Source of the DNA: Streptomyces barkulensis
GTDB taxonomy: Bacteria > Actinomycetota > Actinomycetes > Streptomycetales > Streptomycetaceae
Direction: 5' to 3'
DNA: 64,000 bases
Assembly (NCBI RefSeq): GCF_002843305.1
Contig: NZ_PGSG01000009.1
Coordinates: 186,001 to 250,000, forward strand
Shown here in pieces: positions 28,582-39,267 of this stretch; position 1 is the stretch's first letter; each line of letters begins with the position of its first letter. The notes under the pieces are model-generated. The model did not search any database, had not been told where the DNA came from, and saw nothing but the letters and a program-made list of their open reading frames with translations. Both the position numbers and the translations under genes were made by a program.

Positions 28582-29442
28582 TCAGGCCTGCGGCGGTACG
28601 GTCCCCTCCGACCGCGCGGGCGCGGCCTGCGGCGGGGCGGGCGCGACGGGCTCGGCGCCGCCGAAGCGGCGGTCGCGGCGGGCGTACTCCAGGCACGCGT
28701 CCCACAGGTTGCGGCGGTCGAAGTCCGGCCACAGCACGTCCTGGAAGACCATCTCGGCGTACGCGCTCTGCCATATCAGGTAGTTGGAGGTGCGCTGCTC
28801 GCCCGAGGGCCGCACGAAGAGGTCCACGTCCGGCATGTCCGGGTAGTACAGGTACTTCGCGACCGTCTTCTCGTTCACCTTCGACGGGTCCAGCCGCCCG
28901 GCCCGCACGTCCGCCGCGATGGCCGCCGCCGCGTCGGCGATCTCGGCCCGGCCGCCGTAGTTGACGCAGAAGTACAGCGTCATGGCGTCGTTGTCCTTCG
29001 TCTGCTCCTGCGCCACCTGGAGCTCCTGGACGACCGACTTCCACAGCTTGGGCATCCGGCCGACCCAGCGGATGCGGATGCCGAGCGCGTCCATCTCGTC
29101 GCGGCGGCGGCGGATGACGTCGCGGTTGAAGTTCATCAGGAAGCGGACCTCCTCGGGGGACCGCTTCCAGTTCTCGGTGGAGAAGGCGTACAGGGAGAGG
29201 TTCTTCACGCCCATCTCCAGGCAGCCCTTGAGTACGTCCATCACGACGCCCTCGCCGACCTTGTGCCCCTCGGTGCGCGGCAGCCCGCGCTGCTTGGCCC
29301 AGCGCCCGTTGCCGTCCATCACCACCGCCACGTGCCTGGGCACCAGGTCGGCGGGGATGCTCGGCGGGCGCGCGCCGGAAGGGTGCGGTTCGGGCGTGAG
29401 GTACTCGCGACGCTGCCGGGACAGCATTCCGCGCCGTGCCAT
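28582..29442 (-). CDS. uppS: Isoprenyl transferase, (2Z,6E)-farnesyl/undecaprenyl diphosphate synthase family
   Basis: 286 residues from ATG 29442 (GGAG nine bases upstream) or three more from ATG 29451. It makes cis-polyprenyl diphosphate, the lipid carrier for wall precursors. Motifs: [11 protein letters not shown] with the catalytic Asp, [17 protein letters not shown] segment [13 protein letters not shown], and [23 protein letters not shown] for the second pyrophosphate. The Pro/Ala-rich tail is not part of the fold. Upstream of and convergent with nothing else on its strand; recO follows it in the opposite direction of numbering as the preceding gene of the same strand. Confidence 0.93.
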   Translation of the reverse strand: MARRGMLSRQRREYLTPEPHPSGARPPSIPADLVPRHVAVVMDGNGRWAKQRGLPRTEGHKVGEGVVMDVLKGCLEMGVKNLSLYAFSTENWKRSPEEVRFLMNFNRDVIRRRRDEMDALGIRIRWVGRMPKLWKSVVQELQVAQEQTKDNDAMTLYFCVNYGGRAEIADAAAAIAADVRAGRLDPSKVNEKTVAKYLYYPDMPDVDLFVRPSGEQRTSNYLIWQSAYAEMVFQDVLWPDFDRRNLWDACLEYARRDRRFGGAEPVAPAPPQAAPARSEGTVPPQA

Positions 29443-29532
29443 GCGGTTCATCTCCAGTCGGGCGGGGCCCGGGAAGGCCGCGCCTGGGTCAGGACGGGGA
29501 AGGGATACCGGGAGCGTAGCCGGTCGGCTCCC

Positions 29533-30282
29533 TCAGGTCTTCTCGACGTAGCGCAGGGAGCGCAGACCCCGCTCCAGGTGCCAGTGCAGATACGCCGACA
29601 CCAGCCCGCTGCCCTCGCGCACGTGCCGGGCCTCGGCCGCGTCGGCCGTCGCCCAGTCGCCCGTCAGCAGCGCGCCCAGCAGCCGCAGCGCCTCGGGGGA
29701 CGGCACGACGCTGCCCGGCCTGCGGCAGTCGGCGCACACCACCCCGCCGGCGGCGACGGAGAAGAACCGGTTGGGTCCGGGCAGCCCGCACTGGGCGCAC
29801 GCCTCGAAGCTGGGCGCGTAGCCGCCCACCGCCAGCGAGCGCAGCAGGAAGGCGTCCAGCACCAGCGCCGGGGCGTGCTCACCGGCGGCGAGGGTGCGCA
29901 GGCCGCCGATCAGCAGCAGGTACTGCTGGACGTTGGGCTCGCCCTCGTGGTCGGTGAACCGCTCGGCCGTCTCCAGCATGGCCGTCCCGGCGGTGTAGCG
30001 GGCGTAGTCGGTGACGATGTTCCGCCCGTACGGCGCGATGGTCTCGGTCTGGGTGCACAGCGGCAGGCCGCGGCCGATCAGATCGCTGCCGCGCGCGAAG
30101 AACTGGATGTCGACGTGGGAGAACGGCTCCAGCCGCGCCCCGAACTTCGACTTGGTGCGCCGCACGCCCCGGGCCACGGCCCGTACCCGTCCGTGTCCGC
30201 GCGTGAGCAGCGTGATGATGCGGTCGGCCTCGCCCAGCTTCTGGGTGCGCAGGACCACGCCGTCGTCGCGGAACAGACTCAC
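29533..30282 (-). CDS. recO: DNA repair protein RecO
   Basis: 249 residues from GTG 30282, with GGAGG four to five bases upstream. It helps load RecA and anneal strands in the RecFOR pathway. The N-terminal OB fold starts VSLFRDDGVVLRTQKLGEADRIITLLT. The C-terminal part has the four zinc cysteines CAQC and CADC. The first 41 bp of the gene are duplicated exactly 101 bp upstream, where they begin a 34-codon open frame with its own ATG. That frame's TGA overlaps the recO GTG (GTGA). RecO normally starts MSLFRDDG with ATG, so the upstream copy may be the ancestral start. Uncertain is only how translation reaches the present start. Confidence 0.92.
   Translation of the reverse strand: MSLFRDDGVVLRTQKLGEADRIITLLTRGHGRVRAVARGVRRTKSKFGARLEPFSHVDIQFFARGSDLIGRGLPLCTQTETIAPYGRNIVTDYARYTAGTAMLETAERFTDHEGEPNVQQYLLLIGGLRTLAAGEHAPALVLDAFLLRSLAVGGYAPSFEACAQCGLPGPNRFFSVAAGGVVCADCRRPGSVVPSPEALRLLGALLTGDWATADAAEARHVREGSGLVSAYLHWHLERGLRSLRYVEKT
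30241..30281. repeat. Direct repeat, copy 1 (within recO)
   Basis: 41-bp exact match to 30342-30382, covering the first codons of recO. The 60 bp between the copies is GC-rich and holds the ribosome site used by the GTG start. Confidence 0.95.
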
Positions 30283-30383
30283 GGCGCCTCCGTGGAGCCG
30301 CCCGGCCGGGGGTCCGGGGGGTGCCCCCCGGGTCGGCACGGCTGGGTGCGCAGGACCACGCCGTCGTCGCGGAACAGACTCAT
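30279..30383 (-). CDS. 34-codon upstream ORF duplicating the RecO N-terminus
   Basis: Starts at ATG 30383 with a G-rich ribosome site (GGGGGA). It encodes MSLFRDDGVVLRTQ, identical to the RecO start apart from the initiator, then about 20 unrelated residues rich in Pro and Gly. Its TGA overlaps the recO GTG. It could be translated and pass ribosomes on to recO. Whether the peptide has any function is unknown. Confidence 0.5.
   Translation of the reverse strand: MSLFRDDGVVLRTQPCRPGGHPPDPRPGGSTEAP
30342..30382. repeat. Direct repeat, copy 2 (upstream of recO)
   Basis: Exact copy of 30241-30281 offset by 101 bp. On the minus strand it encodes the same MSLFRDDGVVLRTQ start as recO. Confidence 0.95.
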
Positions 30384-30454
30384 TCCCCCATTGTCCCCCA
30401 CCCCTCCCCCGGCCGGGGGACACGGGCCGGGAGGCGTGCGGGGGCCGGGAAGCG

Positions 30455-31117
30455 TCAGGAAGGGGTGGTGCGGGCGGCGTCCAGCAGCCGGTCGGTCTCC
30501 TCCCCGCACAGCCGCAGCGTCCGGCCCACCAGGCCCAGCGTCCTGCGCTCACCGGGGGTGTACGGGCCGTCGGCGAGCGCGATACGGGCGCCCAGCAGCA
30601 GCAGGCTCTCGCGGCCGGGCCCGGCCAGGTGCGGGGCGAGCGGGGCCAGGGCCTCGTGCAGCTCTATCTCCATGGTGACCCCGTCGGATCCCACCGCCGC
30701 GAGCAGGGCGACCAGCTGCTCCTCGGAGCAGCCCGTGAAGCCGGCGGCCCGCATCCCCTCCACGGCCGCCTCGCGGACCGACCGCGCCTCGCAGCCGCCC
30801 ACCGCCAGCACCGCCAGCGCGACGGCGTGCACGGCGTCACGGAGCATGGCGCTCAGCCGGGTGGTGGTGGGGTGGTCGAGGGTGTCGGTGCCGAAGTGCC
30901 CCTCGCAGGCCGCGCACTCCAGCACGGGCCCGGCCTCGCCGCGCGGCAGCACGGGGATTCCGAGCACCACCAGGCGGCGGCGCCCGGTGCGGCGTCTGTA
31001 GTTGCGGTCGCCGCCGCAGGAGGGACAGAAGAACTCGCCGTCGTCGACCGTGTGCCAGGCCGTGCGGACGCCCGCCAGCCGCAGTCTCCGGCCGTCCCGG
31101 CCCCGGGGGTGCACCAC
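30455..31117 (-). CDS. TerB-like protein with N-terminal zinc ribbon
   Basis: 220 residues from GTG 31117, chosen because GGAGGT lies six bases upstream; an ATG at 31147 has no ribosome site. The N-terminal part has two Cys pairs (FFCPSCGG and LECAACEG) in zinc-ribbon spacing around basic residues. The C-terminal part (from about residue 90) is helical, with TerB-like features: LSAMLRDAVHAVALAVLAVGG, and a second ALADGPYTPGERRTLGLVGRTL. Such proteins are linked to tellurite resistance or envelope stress, but the function here is unknown. Cytoplasmic, no signal or membrane segments. Confidence 0.7.
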   Translation of the reverse strand: MVHPRGRDGRRLRLAGVRTAWHTVDDGEFFCPSCGGDRNYRRRTGRRRLVVLGIPVLPRGEAGPVLECAACEGHFGTDTLDHPTTTRLSAMLRDAVHAVALAVLAVGGCEARSVREAAVEGMRAAGFTGCSEEQLVALLAAVGSDGVTMEIELHEALAPLAPHLAGPGRESLLLLGARIALADGPYTPGERRTLGLVGRTLRLCGEETDRLLDAARTTPS

Positions 31118-31383
31118 TGCCGTACCTCCGTCACGCTCCTGCGCCATTGCCGCGTGGGCGTGATGTTAACCACATCGATGAGGTGCCGTCAGTACCCCGG
31201 GAGGCACCCATCCCTTCCCCTTGTGGCCCTTGTGGGCCGGGCCGGAGGGCGTACGCGCAGGTCGGGAAGGGTCGCGCGGCGCCCCCGCGCCGGGTGGAAA
31301 CCTTTGCGAAAGCATGGGGAGGCGGGGAGATCCTGCGCACCCTGCCGGAGCGCGCCCGTCCCCCGCTGTGAACTCGTGTGAAG

Positions 31384-31425
31384 ACGGCCCGCCCCGCCGG
31401 ACGGGCGTCCGGCGGGGCGGGCCGT
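31384..31425. terminator. Terminator of leuA
   Basis: A perfect 19-bp stem (contains CGGCCCGCCCCGCCGGAC) with a GGGC loop, 23 bp past the leuA stop on the minus strand. The rest of 31148-31447 is noncoding and holds the promoter of the TerB-like gene. Confidence 0.88.
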
Positions 31426-31447
31426 GCTCACAGCGGAGGGTGCCGCG

Positions 31448-33382
<1,935 letters not shown>

Positions 33383-33492
33383 TCAGCGTAACCGAGGCGG
33401 ACGGTGCGTGGCGGCGCGTATCAGTATGCGAGAACTCACATGGGTGAGCACGGCTTCCCCGGACCGGCCCCGCCTCCCCGCCGGGGCGGGGA

Positions 33493-33541
33493 GGCAGGGG
33501 GCAGGGGGCAAGGGGCAAGGGGCAAGGGGCAGGGGGCAGGG
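33493..33541 (+). repeat. Heptamer tandem repeat, 7 copies of GGCARGG
   Basis: Forty-nine bases made of exactly seven 7-bp units (GGCAGGG x2, GGCAAGG x3, GGCAGGG x2), between the era stop and the leuA leader. The plus strand has regularly spaced G runs that could fold into a G-quadruplex. On the leuA coding strand it is C-rich. Confidence 0.85.
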
Positions 33542-33544
33542 GCG

Positions 33545-33600
33545 CGGCTCGTGGAAGCCTTGTCCCGGAAGCCGGGAGAAGCCGTGTCCTAGAAGCCGAG
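33545..33600. repeat. Diverged duplication of the era 3' end
   Basis: The last bases of era (CGGCTTC-TAG) recur just beyond its stop: the motif GAAGCC appears four times, in two units of about 23 bp. Together with the adjacent heptamers it marks a slippage-prone stretch. Confidence 0.55.
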
Positions 33601-34551
33601 CCTGCGCAGCTGCTTGGGGTCGCGCTGCCAGTCCTTGGCGACCTTGACGTGCAGGTCGAGGTAGACGGGGGTGCCCAGCAGCGCCTCGATCTGCTTGCGG
33701 GACTTGGTGCCGACCTCCTTGAGCCGGCTGCCCTTGGGCCCGATGACGATGCCCTTCTGGCTGGGGCGCTCGATGAAGACGTTGGCGTGGACGTCCAGCA
33801 GCGGCCGGTCCGCCGGGCGTCCCTCGCGCGGCGTCATCTCCTCGACCACCACGGCGATGGAGTGCGGCAGCTCGTCGCGCACCCCTTCCAGCGCCGCCTC
33901 GCGGATCAGCTCGGCGACCATGACCTGCTCGGGCTCGTCGGTGAGGTCGCCGTCCGGGTACAGCTGCGGGCCCTCGGGCAGCAGGGGGACGAGCAGATCG
34001 GCCAGCAGGCCCACCTGGTCGCCGGCGGTGGCGGAGACGGGGACGATCTCGGCCCACTCGATGCCCAGTTCCTTGCCGAGCCGGTCGACGGCGACGAGCT
34101 GCTCGGCCAGCGCCCTGGAGTCCACCAGGTCGGTCTTGGTGACGATCGCGACCTTCGGGGTGCGCTTCATGGCCGCCAGCTCGCCCGCGATGAAGCGGTC
34201 GCCGGGGCCGATCCTCTGGTCGGCCGGCAGGCAGAAGCCGATCACGTCGACCTCGGCCCAGGTGGTGCGCACCACGTCGTTGAGTCGCTCGCCCAGCAGG
34301 GTGCGCGGCTTGTGCAGGCCGGGGGTGTCCACCAGGACGAGCTGCGCGTCGGGGCGGTGGACGATGCCGCGCACGGTGTGGCGGGTGGTCTGCGGGCGGT
34401 TGGAGGTGATCGCGACCTTCGTTCCCACCAGGGCGTTGGTGAGGGTCGACTTGCCCGCGTTGGGGCGGCCGACGAAGCAGGCGAAGCCCGCGCGGTGCGG
34501 CGCGGACTCGGCCTGCCGCTCGGGCCGGGGGGAGGGGGAACGGTCGCTCAT
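33589..34551 (-). CDS. era: GTPase Era
   Basis: 320 residues from ATG 34551; ATG 34560 is three codons longer and has GGGGAG directly against it. Essential GTPase for 16S rRNA 3'-end maturation and 30S assembly. G1 GRPNAGKST, G3 DTPGLHKPR and G4 TKTD are in the first 180 residues. The C-terminal KH domain has VFIERPSQKGIVIGPKGSRLKEVGTKSR, which binds the 16S 3' end. The gene lies downstream of ybeY, phoH and the CorC gene on the same strand, a grouping common in bacteria and consistent with shared rRNA work of Era and YbeY. Confidence 0.95.
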   Translation of the reverse strand: MSDRSPSPRPERQAESAPHRAGFACFVGRPNAGKSTLTNALVGTKVAITSNRPQTTRHTVRGIVHRPDAQLVLVDTPGLHKPRTLLGERLNDVVRTTWAEVDVIGFCLPADQRIGPGDRFIAGELAAMKRTPKVAIVTKTDLVDSRALAEQLVAVDRLGKELGIEWAEIVPVSATAGDQVGLLADLLVPLLPEGPQLYPDGDLTDEPEQVMVAELIREAALEGVRDELPHSIAVVVEEMTPREGRPADRPLLDVHANVFIERPSQKGIVIGPKGSRLKEVGTKSRKQIEALLGTPVYLDLHVKVAKDWQRDPKQLRRLGF

Positions 34552-34620
34552 GGTGGCCATTCTCCCCGATCCGCGGGGTGCCCCCGTACCGGCCGTCCCG
34601 CCCCTCCCCCGCCCGGTGGT

Positions 34621-34974
34621 TCAGCCCGCGGTGACGGTGGAGCGGACCGCGCCGTCGGGGCCTGCGAGCAGCACCGGGGTGGCCGGGCCACCCAGCTCGT
34701 GGACGGCGGCGAGGTCGGCGGAGGGCACGGCGGGCGCCTCGGAGACCACGGCCGCGGCCTCCAGGGACTTGGCCCCGGAGGCCACCGCCATCGCGACGGC
34801 CGTCTGCAGCGCGCTCAGCCGGAGCGACTTCAGGGCGACGGTTCCGGCCACGTACGTGCGCCCGGTCTCGTCGCGTACGGCCGCGCCCTCGGGCACGGCG
34901 TTGCGGGCCCGCGCGCTGCGCGCGAGGGTGACGATCTTGCGGTCTTCGGGGTCCAGGTCGGCGGCTTCGCTCAT
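34621..34974 (-). CDS. Cytidine-deaminase-like protein without zinc ligands
   Basis: 117 residues from ATG 34974 (MSEAADLDPED); ATG 34986 is also possible. The sequence follows a bacterial cytidine deaminase: an N-terminal helix (RKIVTLARSARARNAVP), a strand with DETGRTYVAGTVAL, and a helix where C-A-E should be. There it reads LSALQTAV, so the zinc-binding Cys and catalytic Glu are gone, and the later PCxxC is also missing. The protein has no cysteine at all. It cannot be a zinc deaminase. It may bind a nucleoside or act as a structural partner. Same strand as era and the CorC gene. Confidence 0.72.
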   Translation of the reverse strand: MSEAADLDPEDRKIVTLARSARARNAVPEGAAVRDETGRTYVAGTVALKSLRLSALQTAVAMAVASGAKSLEAAAVVSEAPAVPSADLAAVHELGGPATPVLLAGPDGAVRSTVTAG

Positions 34975-35075
34975 GCGGGTGAGCATATGCGCTCGCCCGC
35001 GCGAAGGGGCGGCCCGGACCGGGAAAGGGCGCATCACGCCCTTCGGCCCCGGCTCGGCCCCGTTGGCCCCGGCCG

Positions 35076-36446
35076 TCAGCCGCCGGTCCCGGCCGCCGCC
35101 TCGTCCTCCGGCTCCGGCGCGGGGGCGCGGACCGGCTCGACCAGGACGGTGACGATGCGGTTGCGGCGGCCGGCCGGGGACTCGGCGGTCAGCCGCAGAC
35201 CGCGCGGCGCCGGTTCGCCCCGGTGGTCGGCGTGGTGGCCGCCGCGGCGCTCGCCGCGCCCCTCGGGCACCTCCACCGTCGCGGTGGCGCCCGCGATGGG
35301 GACGCGGCCCAGGAGCTTGGCCAGCAGCCCGCCGACCGTCTCCACGTCCTCGTCCTCCAGGTCCAGGCCGTACAGCTCGCCCAGGTCGCCCAGGTCCAGG
35401 CGTGCGGTGACCCGGTGGCGGCCCTCTCCCAGGTCCTCGACGGGCGGCAGCTCCCGGTCGTACTCGTCGGTGATCTCGCCGACGATCTCCTCCAGGATGT
35501 CCTCGATGGTGACGATCCCGGCGGTGCCGCCGTACTCGTCGATCACGACGGCGACGTGGTTGCGGTCCTTCTGCATCTCGCGCAGCAGGTCGCCGGCGTT
35601 CTTGGTGTCGGGGACGAAGACGGCCGGCCGCATCGCCGTGGAGACCAGGTCGCTCTCGGTCTCGCGGTTGATGTGGACCTTCCGGGAGAGGTCCTTGAGG
35701 TAGACGATGCCGACGATGTCGTCCTCGTTCTCGCCGGTCACCGGGATGCGGGAGAAGCCCGAGCGCAGGGCCAGGGTGAGCGCCTGGCGGATGGTCTTGA
35801 ACCGCTCGATGGAGACCAGCTCGGTGCGCGGCACCATCACCTCGCGCACCAGGGTGTCGCCCAGTTCGAAGACCGAGTGCACCATGCGGCGCTCCTCGTC
35901 CTCGATCAGCGCCTCCCGCCCGGCCAGGTCCACCATGGCCCGCAGTTCGGCCTCGGTGGCGAACGGGCCCTTGCGGAAGCCCTTGCCCGGGGTCAGGGCG
36001 TTGCCCAGGAGGATCAGCAGCTGCGGCAGCGGGCCGAGCACACGGGCGAGCGGCAGCAGCACGTACGCGGCGGCCGTGGCGGTGTTCAGCGGGTGCTGGC
36101 GGCCGATGGTGCGCGGCGAGACGCCGACGGCGACGTAGGAGACGAGCACCATCGCGCCGCCGGCCGCCGCCAGCGCCTGCCAGGTGCTGGCGAAGGTGTG
36201 CAGGAAGCCGTAGGTGACCAGGACTCCGGCCGACATCTCGGCGGTCACCCGCAGCAGCAGGGCGAGGTTGAGGTACCGGGTGGGGTCGGCGGCGACGGCG
36301 GCGAGCTTGGCGCCGCCGCGCCGCCCGGAGCGTACGGCCTCCTCGGCGCGGTAGCTGGTGGTGCTGGCCAGGCCGGCCTCGGCGCAGGCGGCCAGCCAGG
36401 CGAGACCGACCAGCAGGACCGCCGCGGCGATCAGCGGGGTGCTCAT
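35076..36446 (-). CDS. CNNM/CorC family protein (DUF21 plus CBS pair)
   Basis: 456 residues. The ATG at 36446 overlaps the ybeY stop (ATGA). Order: three to four membrane helices of a DUF21 domain (first 180 residues), two CBS domains (about 200-330: [20 protein letters not shown] and [46 protein letters not shown]), then a CorC/HlyC C-terminal domain with a charged tail. Family members are linked to magnesium or cobalt efflux; older annotations call them hemolysins. It is coupled to ybeY, as in many bacteria. Confidence 0.88.
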   Translation of the reverse strand: MSTPLIAAAVLLVGLAWLAACAEAGLASTTSYRAEEAVRSGRRGGAKLAAVAADPTRYLNLALLLRVTAEMSAGVLVTYGFLHTFASTWQALAAAGGAMVLVSYVAVGVSPRTIGRQHPLNTATAAAYVLLPLARVLGPLPQLLILLGNALTPGKGFRKGPFATEAELRAMVDLAGREALIEDEERRMVHSVFELGDTLVREVMVPRTELVSIERFKTIRQALTLALRSGFSRIPVTGENEDDIVGIVYLKDLSRKVHINRETESDLVSTAMRPAVFVPDTKNAGDLLREMQKDRNHVAVVIDEYGGTAGIVTIEDILEEIVGEITDEYDRELPPVEDLGEGRHRVTARLDLGDLGELYGLDLEDEDVETVGGLLAKLLGRVPIAGATATVEVPEGRGERRGGHHADHRGEPAPRGLRLTAESPAGRRNRIVTVLVEPVRAPAPEPEDEAAAGTGG

Positions 36447-36940
36447 GTCGTCGTCGGGGCCGGTGAGGGCCCCTCCAGGCCGCGCTCGGCGCGCCAGCCG
36501 TCGACGATCGCCGCCTGGAGGCCGAACATCTCGGTCCGCTCGCCGGGCGTCTCGTGGTCGTAGCCGAGCAGGTGGAGCACCCCGTGGACGGTGAGCATCT
36601 GCAGCTCCTCGTCCATGGAGTGCTTCGTCGGGGCGTCGGCGCCCTGCTTCTCGGCGACGTCGGGGCAGAGCACGATGTCGCCCAGGAGGCCCTGCGGGGG
36701 CTCGTCGCCGTCCTTGGAGGGCGGGCGCAGCTCGTCCATGGGGAAGGACATCACGTCGGTCGGGCCGGGGAGGTCCATCCACTGCTTGTGGAGCTGCTCC
36801 ATGGCGTCGGTGTCGACGGCGATCACCGACAGCTCCGACAGCGGGTGGATGCGCATCCGGGCGAGGGCGTAGCGGGCGATGTCGAGGATCGCCCGCTCGT
36901 CGATCTCGCGGCCGGACTCGTTGTTGACGTCGATCGACAT
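36443..36940 (-). CDS. ybeY: Endoribonuclease YbeY
   Basis: 165 residues. Single-strand-specific metallo-RNase for 16S rRNA 3' maturation and ribosome quality control. The zinc-binding motif [11 protein letters not shown] is intact, preceded by [14 protein letters not shown]. It starts 21 bp after the phoH stop and overlaps the CorC gene. Confidence 0.95.
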   Translation of the reverse strand: MSIDVNNESGREIDERAILDIARYALARMRIHPLSELSVIAVDTDAMEQLHKQWMDLPGPTDVMSFPMDELRPPSKDGDEPPQGLLGDIVLCPDVAEKQGADAPTKHSMDEELQMLTVHGVLHLLGYDHETPGERTEMFGLQAAIVDGWRAERGLEGPSPAPTTT

Positions 36941-36961
36941 GTGGGTGGCTGTTGCTTTCCG

Positions 36962-37990
36962 TTACTTTCGGTCACTGCCGTCGGTGGTGCCGTGGCTGTC
37001 GTCGTAGCGCTGGTAGGCGTCGACGATACGGCCGACCAGCTTGTGCCGCACGACGTCGGTGCTGGTGAGCCGCGAGAAGTGGACGTCCTCCACGCCCTCG
37101 AGGATCTCCTGCACCTGGCGCAGACCGCTCCTGGTGCCGCCGGGCAGGTCGACCTGGGTGACGTCGCCGGTGATCACGATCTTGGAGTCGAAACCGAGCC
37201 GGGTGAGGAACATCTTCATCTGCTCGGGATTGGTGTTCTGCGCCTCGTCCAGGATGATGAAGGCGTCGTTGAGCGTCCGGCCGCGCATGTACGCCAGCGG
37301 CGCGACCTCGATCGTCCCGGCGGCCATCAGTCGCGGGATCGAGTCGGGGTCGAGCATGTCGTGCAGCGCGTCGTACAGCGGCCGCAGATACGGGTCGATC
37401 TTCTCGTAGAGCGTGCCGGGCAGGAAGCCCAGCCGCTCCCCCGCCTCGACGGCGGGCCGGGTCAGGATGATGCGGGTGACCTGCTTGGACTGCAGGGCCT
37501 GCACCGCCTTGGCCATGGCGAGGTAGGTCTTGCCGGTGCCCGCCGGGCCGATGCCGAAGACGACGGTGTGCTTGTCGATCGCGTCCACGTAGCGCTTCTG
37601 GTTGAGCGTCTTGGGACGGATCGTGCGGCCGCGGTTGGACAGGATGTTCTGCGTGAGCACCTCGGCGGGTGTCTCCTCGGCGCCGCTCTCCGCGTCGCGG
37701 AGCATGGCGATCGATCGCTCCACCGCGTCCTCCGTCAGCGGCTGGCCGGTGCGCAGCACCAGCATCATCTCGTCGAACAGCCGCTGGACGAGTTCGACCT
37801 CCGCGGCCTCGCCGGTCGCGGTGATCTCGTTACCGCGCACGTGGATGTCCGTCGACGGGAAGGACTTCTCGATCACGCGGAGGAGGGAGTCGCCGGAACC
37901 CAGCACCGTCACCATCGGGTGCTTGGCCGGGACGGTGAAACGGGCACTCGCTTGGGTGGACCGTGCCTGGTCCGTCTGTGTCTGAGTCAT
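36962..37990 (-). CDS. phoH: PhoH-family ATPase
   Basis: 342 residues. Walker [19 protein letters not shown] and Walker [16 protein letters not shown] are clear, and an N-terminal KH-like region precedes them. PhoH-like proteins work next to YbeY and Era, probably in RNA metabolism, though their exact reaction is unsettled. First gene of phoH-ybeY-corC. Confidence 0.92.
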   Translation of the reverse strand: MTQTQTDQARSTQASARFTVPAKHPMVTVLGSGDSLLRVIEKSFPSTDIHVRGNEITATGEAAEVELVQRLFDEMMLVLRTGQPLTEDAVERSIAMLRDAESGAEETPAEVLTQNILSNRGRTIRPKTLNQKRYVDAIDKHTVVFGIGPAGTGKTYLAMAKAVQALQSKQVTRIILTRPAVEAGERLGFLPGTLYEKIDPYLRPLYDALHDMLDPDSIPRLMAAGTIEVAPLAYMRGRTLNDAFIILDEAQNTNPEQMKMFLTRLGFDSKIVITGDVTQVDLPGGTRSGLRQVQEILEGVEDVHFSRLTSTDVVRHKLVGRIVDAYQRYDDSHGTTDGSDRK

Positions 37991-38143
37991 GGGCCGGCTC
38001 TGTGGCCTGCGCGTCCCTCTCTGTCGCTGCTGTGTCGCCGGTCTGTGGCCGCCGCTCGCCTGGGCTTCCAGGGTACGACGTGGCGCTGACAGGTCAGTAG
38101 CGATTTGTATGCCCGGCTCCGCGGGCGGGTGCCGCGGAGCGGG

Positions 38144-39214
38144 TCAGGGCCGGCGGAAGCCGATGGTCGGCACCGCGCGGCGCAGCGGCCACGGCCGGGC
38201 GCAGCCGGGCAGCAGGGCGTCCAGGAAGCCGTAGCGGCTCAGGGCGGCCGGATCCTGCTCGTCGAAGTCGCGCACGCGCTGCCACCAGGCGGCGACCTCG
38301 ACCCAGCCCGGCGCGGACAGCGAGCCGCCGAACTCCTGCACCGACAGGGCGGCGGTCAGTCCGGCGAAGGCCAGCCGGTCGGCCAGCGGCCAGCCGGCCA
38401 GGGTGCCGGTGACGAAACCGGCCACGAACACGTCCCCGGCGCCGGTGGGGTCCAGCGCCTCCACCGAGATGGCGGGCACCTCGGCGGTCTCGCCCGTGGC
38501 CCCGTCCACCGCGACGGCGCCCTCGGCTCCCATGGTCACCACGGCCAGCGGCACCCTCTCGGCGAGGCGGCGGGCGGCGGCGCGGGGGCAGTCGGTGCGG
38601 GTGTAGCGCATCGCCTCCCCGGCGTTGGGCAGGAACGCCTCGCAGTGCTCCAGGTCGGCGAGGTCGTCCGGGTCCCAGCGGCCGGTCTCGTCCCAGCCGA
38701 CGTCGGCGAAGACCCGGCTGCCGGCCCGGGCCGCCCGCGCGATCCACTCCTGGCGTCTGCCGGGCTGGAGGGAGGCGACACAGGCGCGGGCGGCGGGCGG
38801 GTCGCCGGGGGCGGGCTCCTCGGGCCGGGGGGCCTCGTGCCCGTGGGAGACCATCGTCCGCTCGCCCTCGTAGGCCATCGAGACGGTGACCGGCGAGTGC
38901 CAGCCGGGCGCGGTGCGCGACAGCGACAGGTCGATGCCCTCGCCCTTCTCCAGCGCCTCCCAGCAGTACTCGCCGTACATGTCGTCGCCGAAGGCGGCGG
39001 CGAGCGAGGTGCGCAGGCCCAGCCGGGCCAGGGCGGTGGCCATGTTGGCGACGCCGCCGGGGCTCGACCCCATGCCCCGGGCCCAGGACTCGGTGCCTCG
39101 CACCGGTGCCGAGTCCAGGCCGGTGAAGATGATGTCCAGGAAGACCGTCCCGGTCAGATAGACGTCGCGGGGCGGGTCGTCGGGGGTGCGGAGCGGGGCG
39201 AGCGGGTCGAGCAT
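38144..39214 (-). CDS. PfkB-family carbohydrate kinase
   Basis: 356 residues from ATG 39214. PfkB signatures: an N-terminal GMGSSPGGVANMATALARLG and the C-terminal DPTGAGDVFVAGFVTG with the catalytic Asp and anion hole. It phosphorylates a sugar or related alcohol with ATP in the cytoplasm. It lies 53 bp after a glucarate dehydratase gene and is probably co-transcribed. 2-keto-3-deoxygluconate kinase would be the natural partner of a sugar-acid pathway, but 5-keto-4-deoxyglucarate, the dehydratase product, is not its usual substrate; the specificity stays open. Confidence 0.82.
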   Translation of the reverse strand: MLDPLAPLRTPDDPPRDVYLTGTVFLDIIFTGLDSAPVRGTESWARGMGSSPGGVANMATALARLGLRTSLAAAFGDDMYGEYCWEALEKGEGIDLSLSRTAPGWHSPVTVSMAYEGERTMVSHGHEAPRPEEPAPGDPPAARACVASLQPGRRQEWIARAARAGSRVFADVGWDETGRWDPDDLADLEHCEAFLPNAGEAMRYTRTDCPRAAARRLAERVPLAVVTMGAEGAVAVDGATGETAEVPAISVEALDPTGAGDVFVAGFVTGTLAGWPLADRLAFAGLTAALSVQEFGGSLSAPGWVEVAAWWQRVRDFDEQDPAALSRYGFLDALLPGCARPWPLRRAVPTIGFRRP

Positions 39215-39267
39215 GCGGCCAGTGTGCACGATCGGCGCGGTGGGCCGGCCGGGAGTTGCGTAAGGCG

